Positions 51,685 to 59,475 of a stretch of 64,000 nt of DNA are shown piece after piece (within the stretch, counting starts at the first letter, position 1; every line of letters starts with the position of its first letter). Below the pieces are notes generated by a model. It did no database searches, had not been told where the DNA came from, and worked only from the letters and a program-made list of their open reading frames with translations. Location of the stretch: assembly GCA_046160305.1 (NCBI GenBank), contig JBJXGX010000160.1, positions 1 to 64,000 of the forward strand. The letters run 5' to 3'. This DNA comes from SHXR01 sp046160305. GTDB taxonomy: Bacteria > Pseudomonadota > Gammaproteobacteria > Burkholderiales > SG8-39. A program made the position numbers and the translations under genes.

Positions 51685-52425
51685 ATGGCGCGATCCTATC
51701 TTTACGGTTTTCATGCGGTGACGGGGCGGCTGCGGGGCGCCCCGTCGAGCGTCGCCGAAATTTACATGGACGCCGCGCGCAGCGATCCGCGCGCGAAAGC
51801 GCTGGTGCAATTGGCGGCTGAAAAGGGGGTGCGCGTCATGCAGGTGGAGGCGGCGCGGATCGATGGATTCGCACGCGGCGCCCGTCACCAAGGCGTCGCG
51901 GCGAGCGTCGAGTCGGTGCTACCCACGAGCAAATCGCTCGACGACCTGCTCGATGGGATCACCGATCCGCCCCTGTTGCTCGTATTGGATGGCGTCACGG
52001 ATCCGCACAACCTGGGGGCGTGCCTGCGCGTCGCTGATGGCGCTGGCGTGCATGCGGTCATCGCACCCAAGGATCGCGCCTGCGGGGTCAACGCGACCGT
52101 CTCGAAAGTCGCAAGCGGCGCGGCAGAGGTCGTTCCCTATTTCATGGTCACGAATCTGGCTCGAACGCTCGTGGAGTTGAAGGAGCGTGGGATCTGGATC
52201 ATCGGGACGATGGATGATGCCGCCGACGGTCTCTACGATGCTGACTTCCCAGCCAGTGCCGCATGGGTCTTTGGCGCCGAGGGTGAAGGGATGCGGCGCC
52301 TCACCCGCGAGAAGTGCGATCTTCGGGTCCGTATCCCGATGCATGGATCGGTCGAAAGCCTGAATGTTTCGGTTGCGGTTGGCGTGTGTCTGTTCGAAGC
52401 GCGGCGTCGCAGAGGTGCGGTCTGA
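51685..52425 (+). CDS. rlmB: 23S rRNA (guanosine-2'-O-)-methyltransferase RlmB
   Basis: A 246-residue SPOUT methyltransferase that 2'-O-methylates G2251 in the peptidyl-transferase P-loop. The N-terminal RNA-binding domain (LYGFHAVTGRLRG) is followed by motif 1 LVLDGVTDPHNLGACLRVAD, motif 2 WVFGAEGEGMRRL and the knotted motif 3 RIPMHGSVESLNVSVAVGVCLFE with the catalytic Asn-containing N-S/L pattern. A TTG six nt upstream overlaps the rnr stop, but the ATG at 51685 is normal. The rnr-rlmB order is conserved in proteobacteria. Confidence 0.95.
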   Translation: MARSYLYGFHAVTGRLRGAPSSVAEIYMDAARSDPRAKALVQLAAEKGVRVMQVEAARIDGFARGARHQGVAASVESVLPTSKSLDDLLDGITDPPLLLVLDGVTDPHNLGACLRVADGAGVHAVIAPKDRACGVNATVSKVASGAAEVVPYFMVTNLARTLVELKERGIWIIGTMDDAADGLYDADFPASAAWVFGAEGEGMRRLTREKCDLRVRIPMHGSVESLNVSVAVGVCLFEARRRRGAV

Positions 52426-52498
52426 GTGATGAGCACGCTGCAGGAAGGGGCTGGGACGCCCCGGCACCGGCCTTCACCGGATGTCTATCGTTGAAGTA

Positions 52499-52528
52499 TT
52501 GCAGGCAACCGTCTGATCGCATTACAAT
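52499..52528 (+). promoter_or_regulatory. Putative sigma-70 promoter of the rpsF operon
   Basis: TTGCAG (52499-52504), 18-nt spacer, TACAAT (52523-52528), about 138 nt upstream of the rpsF ATG. The long leader contains a hairpin TGCCCA...TGGGCA (about 52618-52634), so it may also hold an S6:S18-responsive autoregulatory site; that last point is conjecture. Confidence 0.55.
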
Positions 52529-52665
52529 TGCAGGTTCTTCGCGGCCGCACGCGGCTGCGTAGTTGTTCGACGGCCCGTTGTTCGCGACGATCGGACTCGA
52601 TCCTTCCTTGCCTCACCATGCCCACCCCGTGGGCAATTCGGGAGGCGTTACCCATAAGGAGCATT

Positions 52666-53112
52666 ATGCGTCACTACGAAATCGTATTTATTGTTCATCC
52701 CGATCAAAGCGAGCAGGTGCCCGCGATGATCGAGCGTTACCGGCAAACGGTAACGTCGCGCGGCGGCACGATGCATCGCCTCGAAGACTGGGGTCGGCGC
52801 CAGCTTGCTTTCCCGCTCGACAAGATCCACAAGGCCCACTACGTGCTCATGAATGTCGAGTGCGACAACGAGGCCCTTGGCGAACTCGAGCATTCGTTCA
52901 AATTCAGCGACGCGGTATTGCGCCACCTCACCATCAAGATGAAGGCTGCCGTCACGACGCCCTCGCCGATGATGAAAGACGAGAAGGCGCGTTCTGTCCT
53001 GCATGGTGACGTTGCGAAGCCCGCGGAGGCGGCGCCCGTTGCCGCGGTGGTCGAACCGGCACCTGCGCCCGCTGCGCCCGCTGTGGTCGCGGCGGTCGCG
53101 AGTCCCGCGTAG
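52666..53112 (+). CDS. rpsF: 30S ribosomal protein bS6
   Basis: The 148-residue protein has the S6 core MRHYEIVFIVHPDQSEQVPAMI, GTMHRLEDWGRRQLAFPLDK, YVLMNVECDNEALGELEHSFKFSDAVLRHLTIK (RRM-like beta-alpha-beta, residues 1-98). It pairs with S18 in the platform of the 30S subunit. After residue 105 there is an Ala/Pro/Val-rich tail of about 40 residues, longer than most. AAGGAGC precedes the ATG. First gene of rpsF-priB-rpsR-rplI. Confidence 0.97.
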   Translation: MRHYEIVFIVHPDQSEQVPAMIERYRQTVTSRGGTMHRLEDWGRRQLAFPLDKIHKAHYVLMNVECDNEALGELEHSFKFSDAVLRHLTIKMKAAVTTPSPMMKDEKARSVLHGDVAKPAEAAPVAAVVEPAPAPAAPAVVAAVASPA

Positions 53113-53114
53113 GC

Positions 53115-53414
53115 TTGACCGCAGCGAACCGGCTCATCCTGAGTGGGCGTGTTGTCGAGCTGGAATCGCTCCGCTACACACCCGCTGGCATCGCGATCGT
53201 GCGCTTCAAGATCGAGCACGATTCGGAGCAGGTCGAGGCGGGCGCGGTCCGGCAACTGCACATGGAAATCGCGTGCGTGGCAACCGAAACGATGGCACAT
53301 CTGGTGTCTGCGGCGCGGCTCGGATCATCCATCCGGGTCGAGGGATTCATCGCGCACCGTAGCAAGTCGCATCGGGGAATCGAGCTCCACGCCCTGAATA
53401 TTCAATTCGAATAA
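53115..53414 (+). CDS. priB: Primosomal replication protein N (PriB)
   Basis: A 99-residue OB-fold single-strand-DNA-binding protein. NRLILSGRVVELESLRYTPAGIAIVRFKIEHDSEQ and IACVATETMAHLV with the terminal GIELHALNIQFE fit PriB. In replication restart PriB stabilises the PriA-DnaT complex. It begins with TTG two nt after the rpsF stop and lies between rpsF and rpsR, the proteobacterial position for priB, which confirms identity. Expression is likely coupled to rpsF. Confidence 0.93.
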   Translation: MTAANRLILSGRVVELESLRYTPAGIAIVRFKIEHDSEQVEAGAVRQLHMEIACVATETMAHLVSAARLGSSIRVEGFIAHRSKSHRGIELHALNIQFE

Positions 53415-53423
53415 GGAATCATC

Positions 53424-53723
53424 ATGGCAACATTTGGACGAGGCCCATCCAAGGGCAAAGCAGGTGCGAAGGGCGGGCGCAAGGACAATCGCACGCGCGA
53501 GAAGGGGCTGTTCCGGCGTCGCAAGTTCTGTCGCTTCACCGCTGAGAAGATCCTTTGGATCGACTACAAGGACATCGACATCCTGAAGGATTTCGTCAAC
53601 GAGAACGGAAAGATCATGCCGGCGCGCATCACGGGCACCAAAGCGGGGTACCAGCGCCAATTGTCGATCGCGATCAAGCGGGCGCGCTTCCTCGCGTTGA
53701 TTCCGTATACGGACCTCCACTGA
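53424..53723 (+). CDS. rpsR: 30S ribosomal protein bS18
   Basis: A 99-residue protein with the S18 core RRRKFCRFTAEKILWIDYKDIDILKDFVNENGKIMPARITGTKAGYQRQLSIAIKRARFLALIPYT. It binds 16S rRNA together with S6. The N-terminus carries about 20 extra basic and glycine-rich residues (FGRGPSKGKAGAKGGRKDNR) relative to the usual 75-residue form. GGAATCATC precedes the ATG, and the single Cys after RRKF is the common CxF position. Confidence 0.97.
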   Translation: MATFGRGPSKGKAGAKGGRKDNRTREKGLFRRRKFCRFTAEKILWIDYKDIDILKDFVNENGKIMPARITGTKAGYQRQLSIAIKRARFLALIPYTDLH

Positions 53724-53739
53724 GCGAAGGCGCGTACCC

Positions 53740-54198
53740 ATGCAAATCATTCTGATGGAGAAGATCACCAATCTCGGCGGACTTGGAGATGTGGTGAAAG
53801 TGAAAGACGGCTTCGCGCGCAACTTCCTGATTCCGTCGGGCAAAGCGCGACGCGCAACACCTGCAAACCTGGAAGAGTTCCAGAAGCGCCGGGTCGAGCT
53901 TGAAAAGGCGCACGGGGAATCGCTCGCGCTCGCCCAGTCACGCGGTGCGAAGCTGGATGGATTCGCGGTCAAGGTCACCCGCAAGGCCGGGGTTGACGGT
54001 CGGCTGTTTGGTTCGGTGACGTCACACGATATCGTCGATGCGCTCAAGGCGCAGGGACATGACGTGGAGCGCACCGCGATTCGTCTGCCGCAAGGACCGT
54101 TGAAAGCGATCGGTGATCATCAGGTTGCCGTTGCCTTGCACGCGGACATGGTCGTGCATGTGACCGTGTCGGTCGTTGGTGAGTTGGTCGGAAGCTGA
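53740..54198 (+). CDS. rplI: 50S ribosomal protein bL9
   Basis: The 152-residue protein has the N-terminal rRNA-binding domain MQIILMEKITNLGGLGDVVKVKDGFARNFLIPSGKA (residues 1-36) and connecting helix EEFQKRRVELEKAHGESLALAQSRGA. The C-terminal domain is DGRLFGSVTSHDIVDALKAQGHDVERTAIRLPQGPLKAIG. The ends are complete and the length is near standard. It is the last gene of the operon, with a hairpin about 100 nt downstream. Confidence 0.97.
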   Translation: MQIILMEKITNLGGLGDVVKVKDGFARNFLIPSGKARRATPANLEEFQKRRVELEKAHGESLALAQSRGAKLDGFAVKVTRKAGVDGRLFGSVTSHDIVDALKAQGHDVERTAIRLPQGPLKAIGDHQVAVALHADMVVHVTVSVVGELVGS

Positions 54199-54293
54199 CC
54201 CTTCGAGTCCGGCCTAAAGTGTTCATGCCTCGCTATCGGTGCGAGGGATGAGCACTCCCTGAGCGCGCCCGCGCACGCGACCGATGCGTAGGC

Positions 54294-54319
54294 AAAAAAA
54301 ACGGCCCTTTCGGGCCGTT
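54294..54319. terminator. Hairpin after rplI (A-tract on the 5' side)
   Basis: AACGGCCC (54300-54307) pairs with GGGCCGTT (54312-54319) across a TTTC loop, an 8-bp GC-rich stem preceded by eight A residues (54294-54301). As in the TRAP hairpin at 16364, there is no T-run on the 3' side. It probably marks the end of the rpsF operon, but the canonical U-tract is lacking. Confidence 0.65.
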
Positions 54320-54786
54320 ACAGGGAGGAAGAGCGCGATGACTCAGCGCTCTCGGAGGTAACTGGTTAAGTGCCTCGATTCTCGCGAGGCGATCTCATCA
54401 AACTGGAAAGTCCGCAGACGCTAATTTTTGTCTCTTCCGATAAGCGGTAGCTTTATGGTGATCAGCGGGCTAGCGCTGTCGGAGAAAAATTCGATGTAAA
54501 TCCGACGAAGGAACATTAGCACAGATTTCGGCGGTTTGCGAATATTTTGTTACTCTCCGTAAGCGATTGAATTGTATCAGTTAATAGCCTTTATATTGCT
54601 CTTTTAGGGGCCTGAAATGTCGGTCCGATCCACTTCGGAGTGATAGTTTGACGAAATGTTGACAGATGGGGGCTTTTCGCTGACTGGCCGGCGCAAAGTG
54701 GGGCGAGGCGTTTCGACCACTCGTCGTCGGACGGGCGGGTCCCGGCGTGCGTGTCGCGCTGGAACCAGCAAGCTCCACGGCTTTTG
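54320..54786. other. Gene-free, relatively AT-rich region
   Basis: About 470 nt with no credible reading frame on either strand. It is visibly more AT-rich than the flanking genes, with several short inverted motifs (GTGCCTCGATTCTCGCGAGGCGAT near 54370) but no tRNA or known RNA pattern I can name. It lies between the ribosomal operon and the phasin promoter. It could encode a small RNA or act as an upstream promoter region. Confidence 0.5.
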
Positions 54787-54852
54787 GTGCGTTGCAACAA
54801 AAAAAGCTTGACATGCTTTTCACGACCCTTAAAATGGTGTTTGTGCATTGCA
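54787..54852 (+). promoter_or_regulatory. Candidate PhaR-type operator: two GTGCRTTGCA boxes
   Basis: GTGCGTTGCA (54787-54796) and GTGCATTGCA (54843-54852) are near-identical direct repeats flanking the phasin promoter, one upstream of the -35 and one just downstream of the -10. TGCAACAA and CTGCA-type sequences are known targets of the PHA-responsive repressor PhaR in related bacteria. The placement fits repression by occlusion. No PhaR gene is in the window. Confidence 0.5.
54808..54835 (+). promoter_or_regulatory. Putative sigma-70 promoter of the phasin gene
   Basis: Perfect -35 TTGACA (54808-54813), 16-nt spacer, -10 TAAAAT (54830-54835, one mismatch). Seven A residues precede the -35 (54799-54805), acting as an UP-like element. 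The ATG follows 55 nt later with AAGGAG. Confidence 0.8.
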
Positions 54853-54889
54853 GCAATAAACGTCCCACCCAACTAAGGAGTCGCCCGAA

Positions 54890-55414
54890 ATGACGATCAG
54901 CCAAGAGAATTTGATGTCCGCCGGCAAAGCCGGTGTTGAAGCCGGAATAGCCATTGCCCAAACCCAGTTCGCGGCGATGGAGCGGCTTGCAGCACTGAAT
55001 TTGAATACCGCCAAAGCAACCTTCGCAGACGCGAGCGAGCACGTTCGCTCGGCTCTCAACGCGCGCGATCCCCAAGAGCTCGGCAAGCTGAATACCGCTG
55101 TCGCGCAGCCGGCCATCCAGAGCGCTGTGGCCTACGCAAAGAGTGTCTACGACGTGGCGGCCCAGGCGCAAGCAAACGTCGTCAAGATCGTCGAAGCGCA
55201 GGGTACGGAACTGAACCGCGCTTTCGCCAGCACGATCGACGCGATGGCCAAGAATGCACCGGCCGGATCCGATGCCGCGATCAACGCATTCAAGTCGACC
55301 TTTGCCGCATTCAATTTTGCCTACGACGGCTGGTCGAAAATCGCCAAGCAGACGGTGGAAGCAGCGGAATCGAATTTCGAAAGCAAGGCGAAACCCGTTT
55401 CGAAATCGCGTTAA
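54890..55414 (+). CDS. Phasin family protein
   Basis: This 174-residue, mostly helical, Ala-rich protein has the phasin pattern: QENLMSAGKAGVEAGIAIAQTQFAAMERLAALNLNTAKA, AQPAIQSAVAYAKSVYDVAAQAQANVVKIVEAQ and FAAFNFAYDGWSKIAKQTVEAAESNFESK. Phasins coat PHB granules and limit coalescence. It carries a strong promoter and AAGGAG, so high expression is expected. The phaC gene follows 261 nt downstream, and a good terminator lies between them. Confidence 0.93.
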   Translation: MTISQENLMSAGKAGVEAGIAIAQTQFAAMERLAALNLNTAKATFADASEHVRSALNARDPQELGKLNTAVAQPAIQSAVAYAKSVYDVAAQAQANVVKIVEAQGTELNRAFASTIDAMAKNAPAGSDAAINAFKSTFAAFNFAYDGWSKIAKQTVEAAESNFESKAKPVSKSR

Positions 55415-55469
55415 GGCGAGACGCCCTATGTAGTGATCTCGTCCGATAGGCGAGTATCGCGACAACGAG

Positions 55470-55503
55470 AAGCCCCGGCCAGTCCGAGTGTCCGGGGCTT
55501 TTT
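55470..55503 (+). terminator. Rho-independent terminator after the phasin gene
   Basis: AGCCCCGG (55471-55478) and CCGGGGCT (55492-55499) form an 8-bp GC-rich stem around a 13-nt loop, followed by TTTTT (55499-55503). This is the canonical form and lies 56 nt after the phasin stop. Confidence 0.85.
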
Positions 55504-55675
55504 CGTTTTCCGTGTCCGGTTTCGGGCCGCTCCAAGAAACGAATCCGATCACTCGCACGGTTTCCTCCTGCGCGATAACACGTGACCGGAACGGGCTTGC
55601 ACAAATCGACGCATCGTTTCAAGATGCTGGCGTGGGTAGACCTTTGCGACCGCGACGCCCGGCCTAAGAGAATTC

Positions 55676-57418
55676 ATGCAGTACTCAACAAACGATCCCG
55701 CCCGACTGCTGACCGAATGGATGCGAGCAGGTCAGGAGGCGATGCAAAATTTCAATCTCGCGTTGGGCGCCGGTGCGCCATTCGCGTCCGGCGCCCCGCC
55801 GAACGACACGGCTGATCCGGCGGCCCGGCTCATTGCGAACGTCACGAGCGCGGCAGAACTCCAACGGGAAGCATTCAAGAGCATTACGGACTTCTGGACG
55901 CACTTTGCCGCACAGCCGGGATCAGGCGGCGTGACCAGCGCGTCTTCGGTCAACGATCGCCGATTCGCGAACGAGGCATGGGCCAACGACCCCCGCTTCG
56001 ATCTGGTCCGCCGAGCGTACCTGGCGTACTCAAGTTTTCTTGAGGGCACGGTGGAACAGACCAACGCGGATGAAAGAACCAAAGGGCAGTTGCGCTTCGG
56101 GGTCCGGCAATTTCTGGACGCGATGAGTCCGTCGAATTTTCTCGCGACGAATCCCGAGGCGACCCAACTCGCTATCGAGTCGGGCGGGAAGAGTCTGGCC
56201 GAAGGGATGGCCCTATACTTCCAGGACCTCGCAAAGGGTCGTGTCTCGATGACCGACGAGAATGCCTTTGCGATCGGCAAGAATCTGGCGATGACACCCG
56301 GTGCGGTGGTGTACGAGAACGAGATGATTCAACTCATCCAATACGCACCCACCACCAATGCTGTGTTCGAACGCCCGCTCATCATCATTCCGCCGTGCGT
56401 CAACAAGTTCTACATCCTCGATCTGCAACCGGAGAACTCGTTCATTCGCCACGCGATCGCAGAAGGCCACACGGTGTTTGTCGTGTCGTGGCGGCAGATC
56501 ACTGCCGATCTTGGGCATCTTACGTGGGACGATTATCTCAGCGAAGGGGTGATGCGAGCGATCGATGCCGCCCGTGCCATCACGGGTGAATCGCGGGTCA
56601 ATGCGCTCGGCTTTTGCGTCGGTGGCACGCTGCTCGCCTCTGCGCTCGCGGTCATGGCAACGCGCGGCGAAGATAAGATTGCAAGCCTCACGCTTCTCAC
56701 CACATTGCTCGATTTCACCGACACCGGCGAATTGGGATTACTGGTGAGCGAGGAAGCCGTCGCCGCGCGGGAAGCAAGTATCGGAAGCGGTGGCATTCTT
56801 CCGGGCAAGGAAATGGCGTTCACGTTTTCGGCACTCCGCGCGAACGACCTTATCTGGCAGTACGTCACCAACAGCTACCTTAAAGGCAAGGCGCCGCCCG
56901 CCTTCGATCTCCTCTATTGGAACGCCGATAGCACCAACTTACCCGGACCGATGGTGACGTGGTTCCTGCGCAATGCCTATCTGGAAAACAAGCTTGCCAA
57001 GGCGGGCAAGACGATCCAGTGCGACATTCCGATGGACTTCGCTGCCGTCCACGCCCCCACCTATGTGTACGCCTCGCGCGATGATCACATCGTGCCGTGG
57101 AAAACGGCCTACCAATCGACACGACTGCTCGGCGGCGAGACGATATTTCTGCTTGGCGCGAGCGGCCATATAGCCGGGGTCATCAATCCGCCGGCGAAGG
57201 GCAAGCGCAACTATTGGGTCGATGGCGCAACGAGCGAGGACCCCGAGGAGTGGCTCTCGACGGCGTCTTCCATGCCGGGGAGCTGGTGGCCGCATTGGTA
57301 TCAATGGCTCGCACCGCATTCGGGTGCGCACCGGCGCGCGCGCACGCGGCTTGGCAGTAAGAAGTACCCAACCATCGAGCCTGCACCCGGACGCTACGTC
57401 CTCGTGAAGGCGGACTGA
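55676..57418 (+). CDS. phaC: Class I poly(R)-hydroxyalkanoic acid synthase
   Basis: The 580-residue polymerase elongates short-chain (R)-3-hydroxyacyl-CoA into PHB. It has the class I N-terminal domain (about 1-195), then an alpha/beta-hydrolase core. The lipase-like box is LGFCVGGT with Cys314 as nucleophile, Asp470 in SRDDHIVPW, and His498 in GASGHIAGVINPP, a full triad. The segment FERPLIIIPPCVNKFYILDLQPENSFIRHA is characteristic. ATG at 55676 with a weak AAGAG; the promoter is unclear. phaB follows in the same direction; no phaA thiolase lies in the window. Confidence 0.95.
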   Translation: MQYSTNDPARLLTEWMRAGQEAMQNFNLALGAGAPFASGAPPNDTADPAARLIANVTSAAELQREAFKSITDFWTHFAAQPGSGGVTSASSVNDRRFANEAWANDPRFDLVRRAYLAYSSFLEGTVEQTNADERTKGQLRFGVRQFLDAMSPSNFLATNPEATQLAIESGGKSLAEGMALYFQDLAKGRVSMTDENAFAIGKNLAMTPGAVVYENEMIQLIQYAPTTNAVFERPLIIIPPCVNKFYILDLQPENSFIRHAIAEGHTVFVVSWRQITADLGHLTWDDYLSEGVMRAIDAARAITGESRVNALGFCVGGTLLASALAVMATRGEDKIASLTLLTTLLDFTDTGELGLLVSEEAVAAREASIGSGGILPGKEMAFTFSALRANDLIWQYVTNSYLKGKAPPAFDLLYWNADSTNLPGPMVTWFLRNAYLENKLAKAGKTIQCDIPMDFAAVHAPTYVYASRDDHIVPWKTAYQSTRLLGGETIFLLGASGHIAGVINPPAKGKRNYWVDGATSEDPEEWLSTASSMPGSWWPHWYQWLAPHSGAHRRARTRLGSKKYPTIEPAPGRYVLVKAD

Positions 57419-57642
57419 TCGCCCAACGTAAGCAGGCGCAACGCGTGGGAGACGTCGCGATCGTCGCAGCGTTGCGGAGCGTAACCGGGAGATTCGGTGG
57501 CCCGCCACGATAGCTGCCGCGAAACGGGGTGCGCATGTCATCATTCATACGCGCGACGGTGTTCGAATAGGCGGCGATATCGGCGCGGCGCTAGTCGTGG
57601 CATATTGATCGCGGACTTGCAGTCGGAAAAAGGAGCAATGAG

Positions 57643-58380
57643 ATGACAAAGCGCGTTGCGTTTGTGACGGGTGGCATGGGTGGTATCGGAACGTCGATCT
57701 GCCAGCGTCTGGCGAAGGAAGGCCACACGGTGATCGCCGGTTGCGGGCCGAGTCGCGATCATGTGAAGTGGCTCGCGGCGCAGCGTGAATTGGGCTACAC
57801 GTTTTTCGTCTCGATGGGTAATGTGGGCGATTGGGACTCGACGGTCGATGCGCTCAAAAAAGTGAAGGACGAGCACGGCGGCGTCGATATCCTGGTGAAC
57901 AACGCCGGCATCACGCGTGACGGAACATTTCGCAAGATGTCGCGGGAGGACTGGTCCGCGGTCATCAACACCAATCTGAATAGCCTGTTCAATGTGACGC
58001 GTCAGGTGATCGACGGCATGCTTGATCGCGGATGGGGACGGGTCATCAATATCTCCTCGGTGAACGGACAAAAAGGTCAGTTCGGGCAGACCAACTACTC
58101 GACCGCCAAAGCCGGAATTCACGGCTTCACGATGGCGCTCGCGCAGGAAGTCGCGTCGAAAGGTGTGACGGTCAACACTGTGTCGCCCGGCTACATCGGA
58201 ACGGACATGGTGCGAGCGGTTCGCCCCGACGTGCTGGAAAAAATCGTCAATACCATTCCGGTCAAGAGGCTCGGCACGCCGGATGAGATCGGTTCGATCG
58301 TGGTATGGCTTGCTTCCGAGGACGGCGGCTTCGCAACCGGCGCGGACTTCTCGCTGAACGGCGGGCTGCACATGGGGTAA
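57643..58380 (+). CDS. phaB: Acetoacetyl-CoA reductase
   Basis: The 245-residue SDR reduces acetoacetyl-CoA to (R)-3-hydroxybutyryl-CoA with NADPH. Cofactor motif TGGMGGIG (9-16), IAGCGPSRDH (PhaB-type beta-2 with Pro-Ser-Arg for NADPH), NNAGITRDGTF, catalytic Ser139, Tyr152 and Lys156 (YSTAK), and AQEVASKGVTVNTVSPGYI. AAAGGAG precedes the ATG. It follows phaC by 224 nt, and the pair supplies monomer and polymerises it. Confidence 0.95.
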   Translation: MTKRVAFVTGGMGGIGTSICQRLAKEGHTVIAGCGPSRDHVKWLAAQRELGYTFFVSMGNVGDWDSTVDALKKVKDEHGGVDILVNNAGITRDGTFRKMSREDWSAVINTNLNSLFNVTRQVIDGMLDRGWGRVINISSVNGQKGQFGQTNYSTAKAGIHGFTMALAQEVASKGVTVNTVSPGYIGTDMVRAVRPDVLEKIVNTIPVKRLGTPDEIGSIVVWLASEDGGFATGADFSLNGGLHMG

Positions 58381-58392
58381 TCGCGGGGTTTC

Positions 58393-58485
58393 GCAACGCA
58401 TGCGTTGCGCCGCGATTACGGGTTCGGCATGAAGGCCGAACCCTCCAAGCGCGCATATGAGGAATTTCCGCAACGCATGCGTTGC
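58393..58485. repeat. Two copies of a 16-bp palindrome around a hairpin, between phaB and the lactonase
   Basis: GCAACGCATGCGTTGC, a perfect 16-bp palindrome, occurs at 58393-58408 and 58470-58485. Between them GGGTTCGGC (58420-58428) and GCCGAACCC (58435-58443) form a 9-bp hairpin. The genes on both sides converge here, so this is a plausible bidirectional terminator or a repeated protein-binding site. Confidence 0.8.
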
Positions 58486-58487
58486 GC

Positions 58488-59417
58488 CTACAAGTGCGCC
58501 GTCACCGTCCGCCCCCGATGCGGCATCGTTGCGCGCAGAATCGCACCATGATGCGATTCGGTCATATAGAGAACGTCGTCGGTATTCCCGGCCGCGTCGA
58601 TGCCATAGGCGATGTTCGTGATGAACGAGCCTGCGGGGCCTTTGACGCGAACGATCGCCTCCCCCTCAGGATTCACCAGCCACACTGAGCCGCTTCCCGG
58701 ATGCGCAATGGCGAGGTTGCCGGCATCGTCCATCGCGAGACCGTCCGGACCGGTCGGGCCGAACAACTGAAAGAAATTGCCGACTTTCGAGAGCGTGCCG
58801 TCTTGCATGATGGGTCCGCGCCAGATGCAATTTCCGCGCGTAGCCGCGACGAACAAAACCTTTTCCTCTGCATCGAGCACGATACCGTTCGGGCTCGGTA
58901 CGTTTGCAAGAAGCAACTCGAGGCGACCATCGACCCGCATCCGGTACACCCGTCCCGTGGGGTCATGCAGACCGGTCTGGCCTTGATCGGTGAATAGAAT
59001 GTCGCCATTCGCTGCGATCGTGAGATCGTTGAGGCCCTTGAAACTTTCCGAGTTGCGGTGGGTGAGCACCGATGTAATCCGACCCGTGGTCGCATCGAGC
59101 TGCATCAAGCCGCGGCGATAGTCCGCAATCAGGATGCGCCCGTCCCGCGCGATCTTCAGTCCATTCGGCCAGCCGTCGTACTCGACCGCGAGCGTCCATT
59201 CGCCTGAAGGTGCGATGCGAAAAATGCGCCCGAACGGAATATCGACCACATGGAGATTGCCGGCCCGGTCGAAAGCGGGACCTTCCAGAAAGCAGTCGAC
59301 GGGCGCGCCGCCCCGGTTTGCATCGGCCCACGCGGTTTGCTCGCCGGTGCGACGAAACCGCGCGGGCATCGCGCTGTGGAGCTGAGCGGTGATCAATGCG
59401 GGAGGGTGCGCAGGCAT
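58488..59417 (-). CDS. SMP-30/gluconolactonase-like six-bladed propeller protein
   Basis: The 309-residue protein has repeated beta-propeller blades, for example FLEGPAFDRAGNLHVVDIPFGRIFRI, DGWPNGLKIARDGRILIADYRRGLM, KGLNDLTIAANGDILFTDQGQTG, and GPTGPDGLAMDDAGNLAIAHPG. Metal-binding Glu (LEGPAFD), Asn (PNGIVLD region) and Asp residues of the SMP-30 lactonase site are present. It probably hydrolyses a lactone in the adjacent catabolic cluster. An open frame extends to 59615, but ATG 59417 begins the conserved part. Divergent from the P450, 58 nt apart. Confidence 0.83.
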   Translation of the reverse strand: MPAHPPALITAQLHSAMPARFRRTGEQTAWADANRGGAPVDCFLEGPAFDRAGNLHVVDIPFGRIFRIAPSGEWTLAVEYDGWPNGLKIARDGRILIADYRRGLMQLDATTGRITSVLTHRNSESFKGLNDLTIAANGDILFTDQGQTGLHDPTGRVYRMRVDGRLELLLANVPSPNGIVLDAEEKVLFVAATRGNCIWRGPIMQDGTLSKVGNFFQLFGPTGPDGLAMDDAGNLAIAHPGSGSVWLVNPEGEAIVRVKGPAGSFITNIAYGIDAAGNTDDVLYMTESHHGAILRATMPHRGRTVTAHL

Positions 59418-59475
59418 CGTGGAGGCGTCTTCCTTCAGTGAGGCGGTCGTAAGCGGTCCGATGCTAGCATCGGGG

